The notes under the pieces: generated by a model
Databases searched by the model: none
What the model was told of the DNA's origin: nothing
Seen by the model: the letters and a program-made list of their open reading frames with translations, nothing else
Shown: positions 37,626 through 45,548 of the stretch, piece by piece
How positions within the stretch are numbered: the stretch's first letter is position 1
Layout of the letters: the number at the start of each line of letters is the position of its first letter
IMG/VR virus record: IMGVR_UViG_3300037557_000308
Span: 1 to 47,848 of that record
DNA: 47,848 nucleotides
From: a virus
Strand: one strand, 5' to 3'
Translations under genes and position numbers: made by a program

Positions 37626-38135
37626 TCACTTGACAGTTACCTCAGATACAAATTGACCAGTCGCACTCGTGCCAGCTCCGCCCGCAGTCAAAGTTACAGC
37701 ACCCGCTGTGGTCAGTGTGCCAGCTAGTGTTCCAGCCACACCACCACTTGAAGTCGTAACTGATCCGAAAGCAGGAAGAGCAGGAACTACTCCAGACGTG
37801 ACAGTTGTACCTGTGGTATTTACAGAATCACCCATAGTGAAAGATTCTGAAAAACTGTGTGCACTGCCTGCTGTAGTCATAGCATATGTACCGTCCGTCA
37901 TGGTGGCGGGGGCAGTCAATGCATTATCACCAGTAGCGCCAGTAAGACCGCCGAAGGTGGTTGCAGTAATATTGTTGCCACTTACAGCATACGTAGACCC
38001 AATTCTGGTAGCTTGAGATGCCGCAGCATCAACACTCAATTGGGTGGAAGTAGTCATGCGATGAATCAAGTCTGCCTTTGCTGGCAGTGCGATTGTGGAA
38101 CCCACTATCGCTACTGCAAAAAGCACTCTTTTCAT
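37626..38135 (-). CDS. Exported Ala/Gly/Thr-rich protein
   Basis: This 169-residue minus-strand protein has a signal peptide (MKRVLFAVAIVGSTIALPAKA) with an AKA cut site near residue 21. The mature region is rich in Ala, Gly, Thr and Ser (GTTVTSGVVPALPAFGSVTT) with no Cys. It lies directly behind a minus-strand CTAAATA late motif at 38161-38167, so it leads the minus-strand operon. Low complexity suggests a surface or fibre-like protein. Function unknown. Confidence 0.72.
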   Translation of the reverse strand: MKRVLFAVAIVGSTIALPAKADLIHRMTTSTQLSVDAAASQATRIGSTYAVSGNNITATTFGGLTGATGDNALTAPATMTDGTYAMTTAGSAHSFSESFTMGDSVNTTGTTVTSGVVPALPAFGSVTTSSGGVAGTLAGTLTTAGAVTLTAGGAGTSATGQFVSEVTVK

Positions 38136-38160
38136 TTTTGATACTCATACATTCTAAGGT

Positions 38161-38167
38161 TATTTAG
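38161..38167 (-). promoter_or_regulatory. Late promoter motif CTAAATA on the minus strand
   Basis: TATTTAG on the plus strand reads CTAAATA on the minus strand, 26 bases before the ATG of the minus-strand gene at 38135. The same motif on both strands next to oppositely oriented genes supports its identity. Confidence 0.65.
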
Positions 38168-38172
38168 TTAGA

Positions 38173-38181
38173 TGCTATATA
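38173..38181 (+). promoter_or_regulatory. Possible extended -10 promoter for talC
   Basis: TGCTATATA at 38173-38181 (with TATACT at 38178-38183) lies 20-25 bases before ATG 38203. There is no clear -35 box. It shares the gap with the minus-strand late motif. Confidence 0.4.
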
Positions 38182-38202
38182 CTGTGGAAGGTTATTATTA
38201 CA

Positions 38203-38859
38203 ATGCAAATTTTTCTTGACACCGCCGACACTGAAATTATCAATCAACATTTACCAACAGGTATGATTGATGGAGTGACAACTAACCCTACATTGATGGT
38301 GAAGAGTGGAAAATGTCCTGATGATGTTTATGAAGAACTTGTATCAATGGGGTTACAAGATATTAGTATGGAAGTTGGTGGTAATGCTCTAGAAATGCTT
38401 GAGGAAGGTAGACGACTTGCTAATAAATTTGGTAGGGCAGCAACAATCAAAGTTCCTTGCACACCAGATGGTCTTTGGGTATGTAAGGAACTTGCTAAGG
38501 ATTTGATTAGGGTCAACGTTACGTTGATATTCTCCGCAGCACAGGCAATCTTGGCTGCCAAATCTAATGCTACATATGTCTCTCCTTTCATTGGCAGACT
38601 CGATGACAACTCGGTTGCTGGATTAGAAGTAGTTCGTTCTATTGCAGAAGTTTATCGAGTGAAAAATGTAAGGACTAAGATCCTTGCTGCATCTCTTAGG
38701 GATGTTTATAAAGTAACCCGTGCTTTCTACAACGGTGCTGATATTGTTACTATGCCACCTGCGGTATTTGAAAAGATGTACAAGCATGTATTGACTGATG
38801 CTGGTCTAGAAATCTTCAATAAAAACTTGGAAGAGATCGCTAATGCAACTCATTCATGA
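38203..38859 (+). CDS. talC: Transaldolase TalC
   Basis: This 218-residue protein is the short TalC/fructose-6-phosphate aldolase-type transaldolase, common in cyanophages. MQIFLDTADTEII, DGVTTNPTLMVK and IKVPCTP (Schiff-base Lys at 83) are clear. The C-terminal ADIVTMPPAVFEKMYKH is typical. It moves three-carbon units in the pentose phosphate pathway, feeding ribose-5-phosphate and NADPH for nucleotide synthesis. It precedes two 2OG oxygenases, the first overlapping its stop by 17 bases. Confidence 0.95.
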   Translation: MQIFLDTADTEIINQHLPTGMIDGVTTNPTLMVKSGKCPDDVYEELVSMGLQDISMEVGGNALEMLEEGRRLANKFGRAATIKVPCTPDGLWVCKELAKDLIRVNVTLIFSAAQAILAAKSNATYVSPFIGRLDDNSVAGLEVVRSIAEVYRVKNVRTKILAASLRDVYKVTRAFYNGADIVTMPPAVFEKMYKHVLTDAGLEIFNKNLEEIANATHS

Positions 38860-39349
38860 TGCAGTATCTTCTGACTTGGTGGCGAAATGTATTAGAGAAA
38901 TTTACGCTCGTCAGAAATTGGATGTATGGGGTTTTAGTAAATGGAAATGGGGGCAGTCCCTTACTAAGGGAATGCGTAATTATTGTTTATCCACAAGACC
39001 ATCGGCAGAAGTCATCAATCAGATCAAGGTATCTCTAAACCAATACTTCTGTAGTCCAATTACAAATGTAAATTATCATGTGTGGTTACCTGGTTCAGGT
39101 ATCAACTGGCATGATGATGGTGGTAATGATGCAGGAGGAACTTTGTATTTGAATACATGGATACCTGAGTTGGGTGGAGTCTTCATGTGGAAAGACAAAG
39201 ACACTGACGAACTAAAAAGTATTTCTCCTGTAGAGAACATGATGATAGTAAATAATAATCACGAAAGACATGCTGTGTCACCCATAATCGGTGGTGAACA
39301 AGCACAAGTAAGAATGTCCGTACAAATTTTCTGTAAGAGCAATGACTAA
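38843..39349 (+). CDS. 2-oxoglutarate/Fe(II)-dependent oxygenase
   Basis: This 168-residue protein has NWHDDGG with H90-x-D92, the distal H143 (ERHAVSP) and R157 (RMSVQIF), completing the HxD...H...R signature. It is a short 2OG oxygenase related to prolyl-4-hydroxylase-like proteins in cyanophages. ATG 38843 overlaps talC by 17 bases. It may act on a nucleic acid, peptide or metabolite; the target is unknown. Confidence 0.82.
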   Translation: MQLIHDAVSSDLVAKCIREIYARQKLDVWGFSKWKWGQSLTKGMRNYCLSTRPSAEVINQIKVSLNQYFCSPITNVNYHVWLPGSGINWHDDGGNDAGGTLYLNTWIPELGGVFMWKDKDTDELKSISPVENMMIVNNNHERHAVSPIIGGEQAQVRMSVQIFCKSND

Positions 39350-39587
39350 CATTAGTATTCAATGCCTACAATGTGGTGCTGAACTAAATTACGATGGCAA
39401 ACCTGTATTCTGTGGTTGTCCTAACGCCGCTTCAATCCGTAGAGATGTAATCACTGCTATGGATCTTGATTTGGTTAGGTATATTTCTAAGAAGGAACAA
39501 GGTCTGGGGTTTACCCGGCAAGATCTTGAGTTTCAAGAAGAACGCAGACATCGAAAGGTGAGGAAACTAAAATTTGAAGAGCGTTGA
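39342..39587 (+). CDS. Small zinc-ribbon-like protein (81 aa)
   Basis: The product begins MTNISIQCLQCGAELNYDGK. C8-x2-C11 plus C24-x-C26 makes a half-zinc ribbon, followed by a helical, Lys/Arg-rich tail. Such proteins often bind nucleic acid. It overlaps the flanking oxygenase genes by eight and 14 bases. Function unknown. Confidence 0.68.
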   Translation: MTNISIQCLQCGAELNYDGKPVFCGCPNAASIRRDVITAMDLDLVRYISKKEQGLGFTRQDLEFQEERRHRKVRKLKFEER

Positions 39588-40128
39588 TTTCTCAGACTCA
39601 ATACACTACACCAACATCGGCACTGACTGGATCGATACTGGTCTATACCGTAAACTAATACTGCAACACAAGTGGAGTAAGAGAAACTATTCCCAAGGAC
39701 AATACGTATTTGATATAGCACCTAATAATATAAGATACTTTCAACCTTTGTTTGACATCGTATTCTCTGAGGTTAGGAAGTTATATCCTGCTGCAATAAT
39801 ACCTGACAAGTTTGCATCAAGTTGTTGGGCATATGTATCTAATGAGGAGAGAAGTGTGAGTGTCTTACACAACCACATCTCAGAAAAAATATCGCGGGAC
39901 TTATCTACGGTATTCTATATGAAGAAACCTAAAGACTCAGGGGATATTCTTTTCCTGATCGATGGTAAAAAACACATACATAGTCCGGTAGAGGGCGAAC
40001 TTTTAGTTTTCCCCGCTACTTATTATCACTCTCCGTTGCCTTCAAATACTAAGGACTATCGGATCGCGATCAACATCAACGTTATCACTCATAACAAATA
40101 CAATTGTTTCTTGACAAGTGATGTGTGA
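39574..40128 (+). CDS. 2-oxoglutarate/Fe(II)-oxygenase-like protein (TTG start)
   Basis: This 184-residue protein has H99-N-H101 in VLHNHISE, H152 in YYHSPLPS and R163 in YRIAINI, the distal His and 2-oxoglutarate-binding Arg arrangement. HxH replaces the common HxD motif. Start TTG 39574 is chosen for the Shine-Dalgarno-like AGGTGAGGA at 39557-39565. A consensus sigma-70 promoter lies within its 3' end. Substrate unknown. Confidence 0.68.
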   Translation: MKSVDFSDSIHYTNIGTDWIDTGLYRKLILQHKWSKRNYSQGQYVFDIAPNNIRYFQPLFDIVFSEVRKLYPAAIIPDKFASSCWAYVSNEERSVSVLHNHISEKISRDLSTVFYMKKPKDSGDILFLIDGKKHIHSPVEGELLVFPATYYHSPLPSNTKDYRIAININVITHNKYNCFLTSDV

Positions 40129-40139
40129 TCGCATATAAT
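40111..40139 (+). promoter_or_regulatory. Consensus sigma-70 promoter for the sugar module
   Basis: TTGACA (40111-40116), 17 bases and TATAAT (40134-40139) form a perfect promoter within the 3' end of the oxygenase gene, 22 bases before ATG 40161. It is well placed to drive the sugar gene cluster independently. Confidence 0.9.
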
Positions 40140-40160
40140 GAACTCGTTACCATACCAACA

Positions 40161-40391
40161 ATGTCTAGAGGCCAGTTTCTCGCCAAGTTCAAAAACGTCA
40201 CCCACCACCTGGTAGATGCCGTTGAGTCTAAGGTAGATCTAGAGTACGATCACCCTTCACTTTACGATCAACTCATCAGTCACTACAAACAAGAATCAGA
40301 GTTTGATTTTTACGGAGACAAAGAGAAGGATTATGATGTGGTTATAGATAAACTTGAATATGATTTGATGAACACTGGAGTTATGCAGTGA
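40161..40391 (+). CDS. Small hypothetical protein leading the sugar module
   Basis: This 76-residue protein (MSRGQFLAKFKNVTHHLVDAV, then KDYDVVIDKLEYDLM) is acidic and helical and has no catalytic motif I recognise. ATG 40161 lies just after the sigma-70 promoter; the in-frame GTG at 40125 would overlap the promoter and is rejected. Its stop overlaps the cupin gene start by GTGA. Confidence 0.6.
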   Translation: MSRGQFLAKFKNVTHHLVDAVESKVDLEYDHPSLYDQLISHYKQESEFDFYGDKEKDYDVVIDKLEYDLMNTGVMQ

Positions 40392-40747
40392 AAGAAGAAC
40401 GCCCTTGGGGTTGGTATGAAACTATTGAAAGTGGTGAAGGATACAAAGTAAAAAAAATTCACGTACATTCAGGGCAACGTTTCTCACTACAGTTCCATAG
40501 AAAACGAGAAGAACACTGGGTTATTATTGATGGTACGGGTGTAGTAACACTCGGAGAACATGAATATCAGGCTAACCCTGGTAGTTTTTTTACCGTAAGT
40601 ATTGAGCAACGGCATCGTGTCGCAGCGGGTAAGGATGGTCTTACTTTTATTGAAGTTCAGAGAGGGCAATGTAGTGAGAGAGATATTGTTAGACTAGAGG
40701 ACGATTACGGTCGTCACGTACCATCTTTCTTGGAAATGTTGACATGA
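40388..40747 (+). CDS. Cupin, type II mannose-6-phosphate isomerase-like
   Basis: This 119-residue cupin has RPWGWYETIESGEGYKVKK, IHVHSGQRFSLQFHRKREEH and PGSFFTVSIEQRHRV. It matches the C-terminal isomerase domain of type II phosphomannose isomerase/ManC, which makes mannose-6-phosphate. The GDP-mannose pyrophosphorylase domain of ManC is absent. Start GTG 40388 overlaps the previous stop. Together with GDP-mannose 3,5-epimerase downstream it suggests a GDP-mannose route, but the pyrophosphorylase must come from host or elsewhere. Confidence 0.8.
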   Translation: MKEERPWGWYETIESGEGYKVKKIHVHSGQRFSLQFHRKREEHWVIIDGTGVVTLGEHEYQANPGSFFTVSIEQRHRVAAGKDGLTFIEVQRGQCSERDIVRLEDDYGRHVPSFLEMLT

Positions 40748-41688
40748 CATATATGGTAACCGGCGGTGCCGGGTTCATCGGGAGTAATTTTTTACACTTT
40801 CTTCGTAGGAAAACTGATGAAGAGATTGTTGTTCTTGATAACTTGACATATGCTGCTGACCTAAGGTTTATTCCTAGGGGGCAGCAGTTTCAGTTTGAGT
40901 GGTGTGACATTACGAATGAAGAGCATGTTCATTTCTTGTTTGAGAAGTATGCTCCAAGAAAGGTATGGCACTTCGCTGCTGAGAGTCATGTAGATAATAG
41001 TATTACCAACTACAGACCATTTTTAGAATCAAACGTTGTTGGTACTATCAATTTACTCAATGCATCCTTGAACATGGGGATTGAAAAGTTCCATCACATC
41101 TCTACTGATGAGGTGTATGGATCCCTTGAGTATGATGATGTAGAACTATTCAAAGAAGACACTCCATATAATCCTAGCAATCCATACTCTGCAAGTAAAG
41201 CAGCGTCAGATCATTATGTAAAGACTTGGCATAACACATATGATTTACCGTATTTGATTACTAACTGTAGTAATAACTATGGAAGGCATCAGCATGAAGA
41301 GAAACTGATCCCTAAAATTATCAAACGTGCTATGAAGGATCAGAACATTTTCATGTATGGTGGTGGTCAACAGATTCGTGACTGGTTGTCTGTGGTAGAT
41401 CACTGCAAAGCAATCTGGTCTCTAGAAGAATGTGGTATCATCAATGATCAATTCAATATTGGTGGTGGATGTGAGATGAGAAATATTGATGTCACCAAGA
41501 TGGTGCTTGATGCTATCGATAAACCCTACGGTCTTATTGGCATTTCAGATCAAAGACCCGGACAAGACAAACGATATGCCATAGATTATGGTAAAATAAC
41601 AAAGACTACTGGGTGGGAACCCGCTATTGAATTTGAACTTGGATTGCGAGCAACTGTATCATGGTACTTAGAAAGATGGGGAATGTGA
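40744..41688 (+). CDS. rfbB: dTDP-glucose 4,6-dehydratase RfbB-like
   Basis: This 314-residue extended SDR has TGGAGFIGSNFLH (6-18), HFAAESHVDNSI, STDEVYGSLE with the catalytic Thr/Asp/Glu, and YSASKAASDHYV with Tyr/Lys. It also has TNCSNNYGRHQHEEKLIP, all typical of RmlB/RfbB. It makes dTDP-4-keto-6-deoxyglucose from dTDP-glucose. The dTDP-glucose synthase gene is not in the window. It overlaps the cupin by ATGA and the next gene by 13 bases. Confidence 0.9.
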   Translation: MTYMVTGGAGFIGSNFLHFLRRKTDEEIVVLDNLTYAADLRFIPRGQQFQFEWCDITNEEHVHFLFEKYAPRKVWHFAAESHVDNSITNYRPFLESNVVGTINLLNASLNMGIEKFHHISTDEVYGSLEYDDVELFKEDTPYNPSNPYSASKAASDHYVKTWHNTYDLPYLITNCSNNYGRHQHEEKLIPKIIKRAMKDQNIFMYGGGQQIRDWLSVVDHCKAIWSLEECGIINDQFNIGGGCEMRNIDVTKMVLDAIDKPYGLIGISDQRPGQDKRYAIDYGKITKTTGWEPAIEFELGLRATVSWYLERWGM

Positions 41689-42512
41689 AATCGTTCAACA
41701 GTCCAGTCACTCTTTACGGTCCTGGTTTTGTAGGTGGTAGGTATGCTGAGATGTTTCCTGATACGATAGTACAGGAACGCGATGAATACAAACCACAATC
41801 TAAGAAGATCCTTTACATGATCTCTACAGTGGACAATTATAATGTCCATAAAGATGTTGGTTTAGATGTTGACACTAACCTTCGTGTGTTATGTGATGTC
41901 CTAGAGAACTGTCGCAAAGAAGACATTGAGTTCAACTTTATCTCTTCTTGGTTTGTCTATGGTAAAGGTGGACCTATCCCTGCGTTTGAGGATTCTTTAT
42001 GTAATCCTACTGGGTTCTATAGTATCACCAAGAGGTGTGCAGAAGACTTGATCAAGTCTTTCTGTGAGGTGTATAAGATGAAGTATCGTATCCTTCGTTT
42101 GTGTAATGTTTTGGGTGATGATCCTAAAGCATCGAAGCAGAAGAATGCAATCATGTGGATGATCAATCAACTCAAAGAGGATAAACCAATCAACCTTTAT
42201 GATGGTGGTAGTCATCGTCGAGATGTCATGCACGTTGATGATGTGTGTCGTGCTATCAAAACTGTGATTGATGACGGTGACTTGAATGCCACATATAATA
42301 TTGGGTCAGGTAGACCTACAACAATCGGTGAGATCGTTGAGATCGCTGCTAATTGTACGGGTACTAGATCCCATATAGATAGTATTGAACCACCAAAGTT
42401 TCATAAGGATGTCCAGACTCAAGACTTTTATCTAGACACCAGTAAACTACAATCGTTAGGTTTCAAACCTACTATGGACACCCTTGAGATGGTTGAATCG
42501 TTATGTCTGTGA
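41676..42512 (+). CDS. NAD-dependent epimerase/dehydratase
   Basis: This 278-residue SDR-like protein has a variant dinucleotide loop YGPGFVGGRY, the SSWFVYGKGG catalytic region and FYSITKRCAED (Tyr/Lys). RRDVMHVDDVCRAI and YNIGSGRPTTI are typical of epimerases. The G-P-G loop is unlike a perfect GxxGxxG but keeps the Rossmann turn. ATG 41676 is used; GTG 41685 overlapping the previous stop is possible. It probably changes or reduces a 4-keto sugar in this operon. Confidence 0.76.
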   Translation: MGNVKSFNSPVTLYGPGFVGGRYAEMFPDTIVQERDEYKPQSKKILYMISTVDNYNVHKDVGLDVDTNLRVLCDVLENCRKEDIEFNFISSWFVYGKGGPIPAFEDSLCNPTGFYSITKRCAEDLIKSFCEVYKMKYRILRLCNVLGDDPKASKQKNAIMWMINQLKEDKPINLYDGGSHRRDVMHVDDVCRAIKTVIDDGDLNATYNIGSGRPTTIGEIVEIAANCTGTRSHIDSIEPPKFHKDVQTQDFYLDTSKLQSLGFKPTMDTLEMVESLCL

Positions 42513-43807
42513 AGAGTAAGGTTGAAGATTTTGTTGCTTCGCTAGAGGCAGATGGAGAAGAACTATTCCCCTTCATGGCAAACAAGGGGTGGAAACCTGG
42601 TGACAATGTGTATTACTCTGGTCCCTATTGGGATGAGAAGGAACCTGTTGCTGCTATCACCACCATGCTACAGGGTAAGTGGTTGCCTGCTGGTGAGGAA
42701 GTCAATAAATTTGAACGTGCATTCTCCAAACAGTTTGGGTTTGACCACTCTGTGATGGTGAACAGTGGATCATCTGCCAACCTGGTGATGATTGCTGCAC
42801 TCAAAAAGTATTTTGATTGGCATGATGGAGATGAGATTATCGTCTGCACTTGTGGTTTCCCCACCACTATCAATCCCATCATCCAGAACGGACTCAAACC
42901 AGTCTTTGTTGATATCAACTACGATGATCTCAACTGGGATCTTGATCAACTAGAGAGTAAGATTACTCCTAGAACAGTGGCGCTTTTTTCGTCTCCTGTT
43001 CTGGGAAACCCCTATGACTTCGATAAGTTCATTGAGATTGTCAATAGGAATAACTTGCGGTACGTCGCTGACAACTGTGACTCGCTCGGTTCCAAGTGGC
43101 GTGGTGAGTTGCTTACCAAACATGCCGTCGCAGCGTCTTGTTCGTTCTATCCAGCGCACCATATCAGCACGATTGAAGGCGGGATGGTTTCCTCCAACAT
43201 TGAGCAGATCGTTCAGATCGCCAGGTCCTTTGCCTGGTGGGGGAGAGGTTGTTATTGTGTAGGATCCCAGAATAAATTGCCCAACGGTGTCTGTGGTGCT
43301 CGGTTCGATAGATGGTTGGAAGGGTACGATCAAGATGTCGATCATAAGTACGTCTTTGGCGTTCAGGGATACAACCTCAAGCCTGCCGACCTGCAAGGGT
43401 CTATTGGGTTGGTACAGTTGACTAAGCAAGACGATATACATCGCATCCGTCGTAGCAACAAAGCTAGACTTCATGAGATCTTCAGTCAAATTCCTGGTGC
43501 TCGGGTTATTGAAGAGAAAGAGCATGCAGAGACCAGTTGGTTTGGTGTTCCTATTGTATGTGGAGAATATAAACACCGCCTTGTAAAATATTTAGAAGAC
43601 AATAAAGTCCAAACAAGAAACTATTTTGCTGGTAATATTCTAATGCATCCTGCATATAGACATATTGAACCTGCAAGTAACTATCCAAATGCATGTAAGG
43701 TGTTGGATAATGTATTTTTTGTAGGATGTAGTCCCGTTATTACTGAACCCATGCTAGAATATATAGATGAAGTTGTATGCAATTACTGTAGTAAGTACTA
43801 TCAATGA
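42503..43807 (+). CDS. rfbH: E1/RfbH-type CDP-4-keto-6-deoxyglucose-3-dehydrase
   Basis: This 434-residue DegT-fold protein is of the E1 (AscC/RfbH) group. In SFYPAHHIS, H219-H220 replaces the Lys of ordinary aminotransferases, so PMP is held without a Schiff base. Cysteines C192, C250, C252 and C264 follow the known E1 [2Fe-2S] pattern C-x57-C-x1-C, with a longer last gap. CxC lies in WWGRGCYCVG and the last Cys in NGVCGARF. It removes the C3 hydroxyl of CDP-4-keto-6-deoxyglucose, the first step to 3,6-dideoxy sugars; an E3 reductase is normally needed and was not seen. ATG 42503 overlaps the previous stop. Confidence 0.85.
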   Translation: MSVKSKVEDFVASLEADGEELFPFMANKGWKPGDNVYYSGPYWDEKEPVAAITTMLQGKWLPAGEEVNKFERAFSKQFGFDHSVMVNSGSSANLVMIAALKKYFDWHDGDEIIVCTCGFPTTINPIIQNGLKPVFVDINYDDLNWDLDQLESKITPRTVALFSSPVLGNPYDFDKFIEIVNRNNLRYVADNCDSLGSKWRGELLTKHAVAASCSFYPAHHISTIEGGMVSSNIEQIVQIARSFAWWGRGCYCVGSQNKLPNGVCGARFDRWLEGYDQDVDHKYVFGVQGYNLKPADLQGSIGLVQLTKQDDIHRIRRSNKARLHEIFSQIPGARVIEEKEHAETSWFGVPIVCGEYKHRLVKYLEDNKVQTRNYFAGNILMHPAYRHIEPASNYPNACKVLDNVFFVGCSPVITEPMLEYIDEVVCNYCSKYYQ

Positions 43808-44895
43808 AAACAGCATTAGTATTGGGTGCCGGTGGTTTCATCGGCAGTCACATGGTCAAACGTCTCAAGTCTGAAGGATATTGGGTTCGTGGTGTAGACC
43901 TCAAGGTTCCTGACTTCTCAGATTCAGCAGCGGATGAATTCATCCAAGGTGATCTGCGAAGATATTCTATTGTCGAACGTGTGATTCAGTACAAAGGTAA
44001 ACAGGGTAACTTTTATAACTCTGTTCCTTACCAGCACATTGGCACCTTTGATGAGATCTATCAGTTTGCTGCCGACATGGGTGGTGCTGGTTACATCTTC
44101 ACGGGTGAGCATGATGCAGACATCATGCATAACTCTGCAAGCATCAACTTGAACTTGCTACAGGCAGTCCACAAATTCAATGAGACCTTTGATGGTCGTA
44201 ATAAAGAGTGGACAGAAGCAAATCGTCCTAAGAAAGATCAACCCACAAAGATCTTTTACAGTTCTTCTGCCTGCATGTATCCAGAACATAACCAACTTGA
44301 TCCTGATAACCCTGACTGCCGTGAAGAATCCGCATACCCAGCAGCACCAGACTCCGAATACGGATGGGAAAAACTCTTCAGTGAGCGGCTCTATCTTAGT
44401 TTCGCAAGGAATCATGGCATCCCTGTTTGTATTGCTAGGTATCACAATATCTTTGGTCCCGAAGGTACCTGGTACGGTGGAAAAGAGAAAGCTCCCGCTG
44501 CCATCTGTCGAAAGGTTGCCTATGCTAATCCCGGAGCAAGAATCGAAGTCTGGGGGGATGGATTACAAACTAGGTCTTTCCTATACATCGATGAATGCAT
44601 CGAAGCAACTCGACGTTTGATGCAGTCAGACTTCCAGGGACCTGTCAACATTGGTTCTGAAGAGATGGTAACTATCAACCAACTGGTAGATACTGCTGCC
44701 AAGGTTGCCAACAAAGAAATTGGTAAGAAGCACGTAGACGTTCCTCATACTGGTGTACGTGGTCGCAACTCTAACAATGATCTCATCCGAGAAAAACTTG
44801 GATGGGATTATAATCAAACTCTAGAGGAAGGTATGAGGAAAACATATAACTGGATCATGCTTCAAATTGCCACGGATTTTACTAACGACAAATGA
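43804..44895 (+). CDS. gme: GDP-mannose 3,5-epimerase (GME-like)
   Basis: This 363-residue extended SDR closely resembles plant GME. FAADMGGAGYIF, YSSSACMYPEHNQL (C157), YGWEK (Y186, K190) and GGKEKAPAAICRK (K229) fit the plant signatures with catalytic Cys, Tyr and Lys residues. WGDGLQTRSFLYIDEC and GVRGRNSNNDLI are equally GME-like. The enzyme converts GDP-D-mannose to GDP-L-galactose. Small insertions at about residues 60-80 and 128-147 differ from plant enzymes. The next genes may use the product for a surface glycan. Confidence 0.88.
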   Translation: MKTALVLGAGGFIGSHMVKRLKSEGYWVRGVDLKVPDFSDSAADEFIQGDLRRYSIVERVIQYKGKQGNFYNSVPYQHIGTFDEIYQFAADMGGAGYIFTGEHDADIMHNSASINLNLLQAVHKFNETFDGRNKEWTEANRPKKDQPTKIFYSSSACMYPEHNQLDPDNPDCREESAYPAAPDSEYGWEKLFSERLYLSFARNHGIPVCIARYHNIFGPEGTWYGGKEKAPAAICRKVAYANPGARIEVWGDGLQTRSFLYIDECIEATRRLMQSDFQGPVNIGSEEMVTINQLVDTAAKVANKEIGKKHVDVPHTGVRGRNSNNDLIREKLGWDYNQTLEEGMRKTYNWIMLQIATDFTNDK

Positions 44896-45548
44896 ACACA
44901 ACTTATAACTATGAACGGGATGCTCTGAAGAATCCTTTCACTGGGCATACTAAAGTTTTTGAAAATTTCTCTCAGGCATACCAGGATTTATTTGTCCTGA
45001 CTATGCTGAAAGGAAAGAAGAATGGTAAGTATGTGGAGGTGGGTGCTAACCATCCCCAATCTTTGAGCAATACTTTTCTACTTGAGACAGTATTTGGTTG
45101 GCGTGGTTTCTCTGTAGAAATTGAGCGTTCAATGTGTGAGGTTTTCAACGGAGACCTGGCACGGCAGAACCATTGTTATGAAGCAGATGCAACTACGTTT
45201 GATTACTCCGAGGCAATTGCTAAAGAGAAGTGGCAGGGTCGTGTTGATTACTTCTCTGTTGACTGTGAACCTCCTGAGGTGACGTTCAAGGCACTCAAAG
45301 CATTCCCCCATGATAAATTCCGTGCCAGCGTCATCACCTTTGAACATGACTCTTACAAGGACGGTGACACCATTCGTGATCATTCACGTCAGTTCTTAGA
45401 GGATCTTGGTTACCAACTGGTATGTGCCAGTGTTTGTAATGGTGACAATGCTTATGAAGATTGGTGGGTTGATCCTACTGTTGTAAAGGAGTCAGTTTGG
45501 AAACCTTTTGAGTGTGTTGATAAAGAAGCACGAACTATTTTGTTATGA
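44892..45548 (+). CDS. FkbM-family methyltransferase
   Basis: This 218-residue SAM-dependent methyltransferase has GKYVEVGANHPQSLSNT (motif I), WRGFSVEIE, DYFSVDCEPPEV and SVITFEHDSY, all FkbM-like. FkbM enzymes O-methylate sugars or polyketides, and in phage glycan clusters they usually modify a sugar. ATG 44892 overlaps gme by four bases and its stop overlaps the next start. Substrate is inferred from context. Confidence 0.83.
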   Translation: MNTTYNYERDALKNPFTGHTKVFENFSQAYQDLFVLTMLKGKKNGKYVEVGANHPQSLSNTFLLETVFGWRGFSVEIERSMCEVFNGDLARQNHCYEADATTFDYSEAIAKEKWQGRVDYFSVDCEPPEVTFKALKAFPHDKFRASVITFEHDSYKDGDTIRDHSRQFLEDLGYQLVCASVCNGDNAYEDWWVDPTVVKESVWKPFECVDKEARTILL

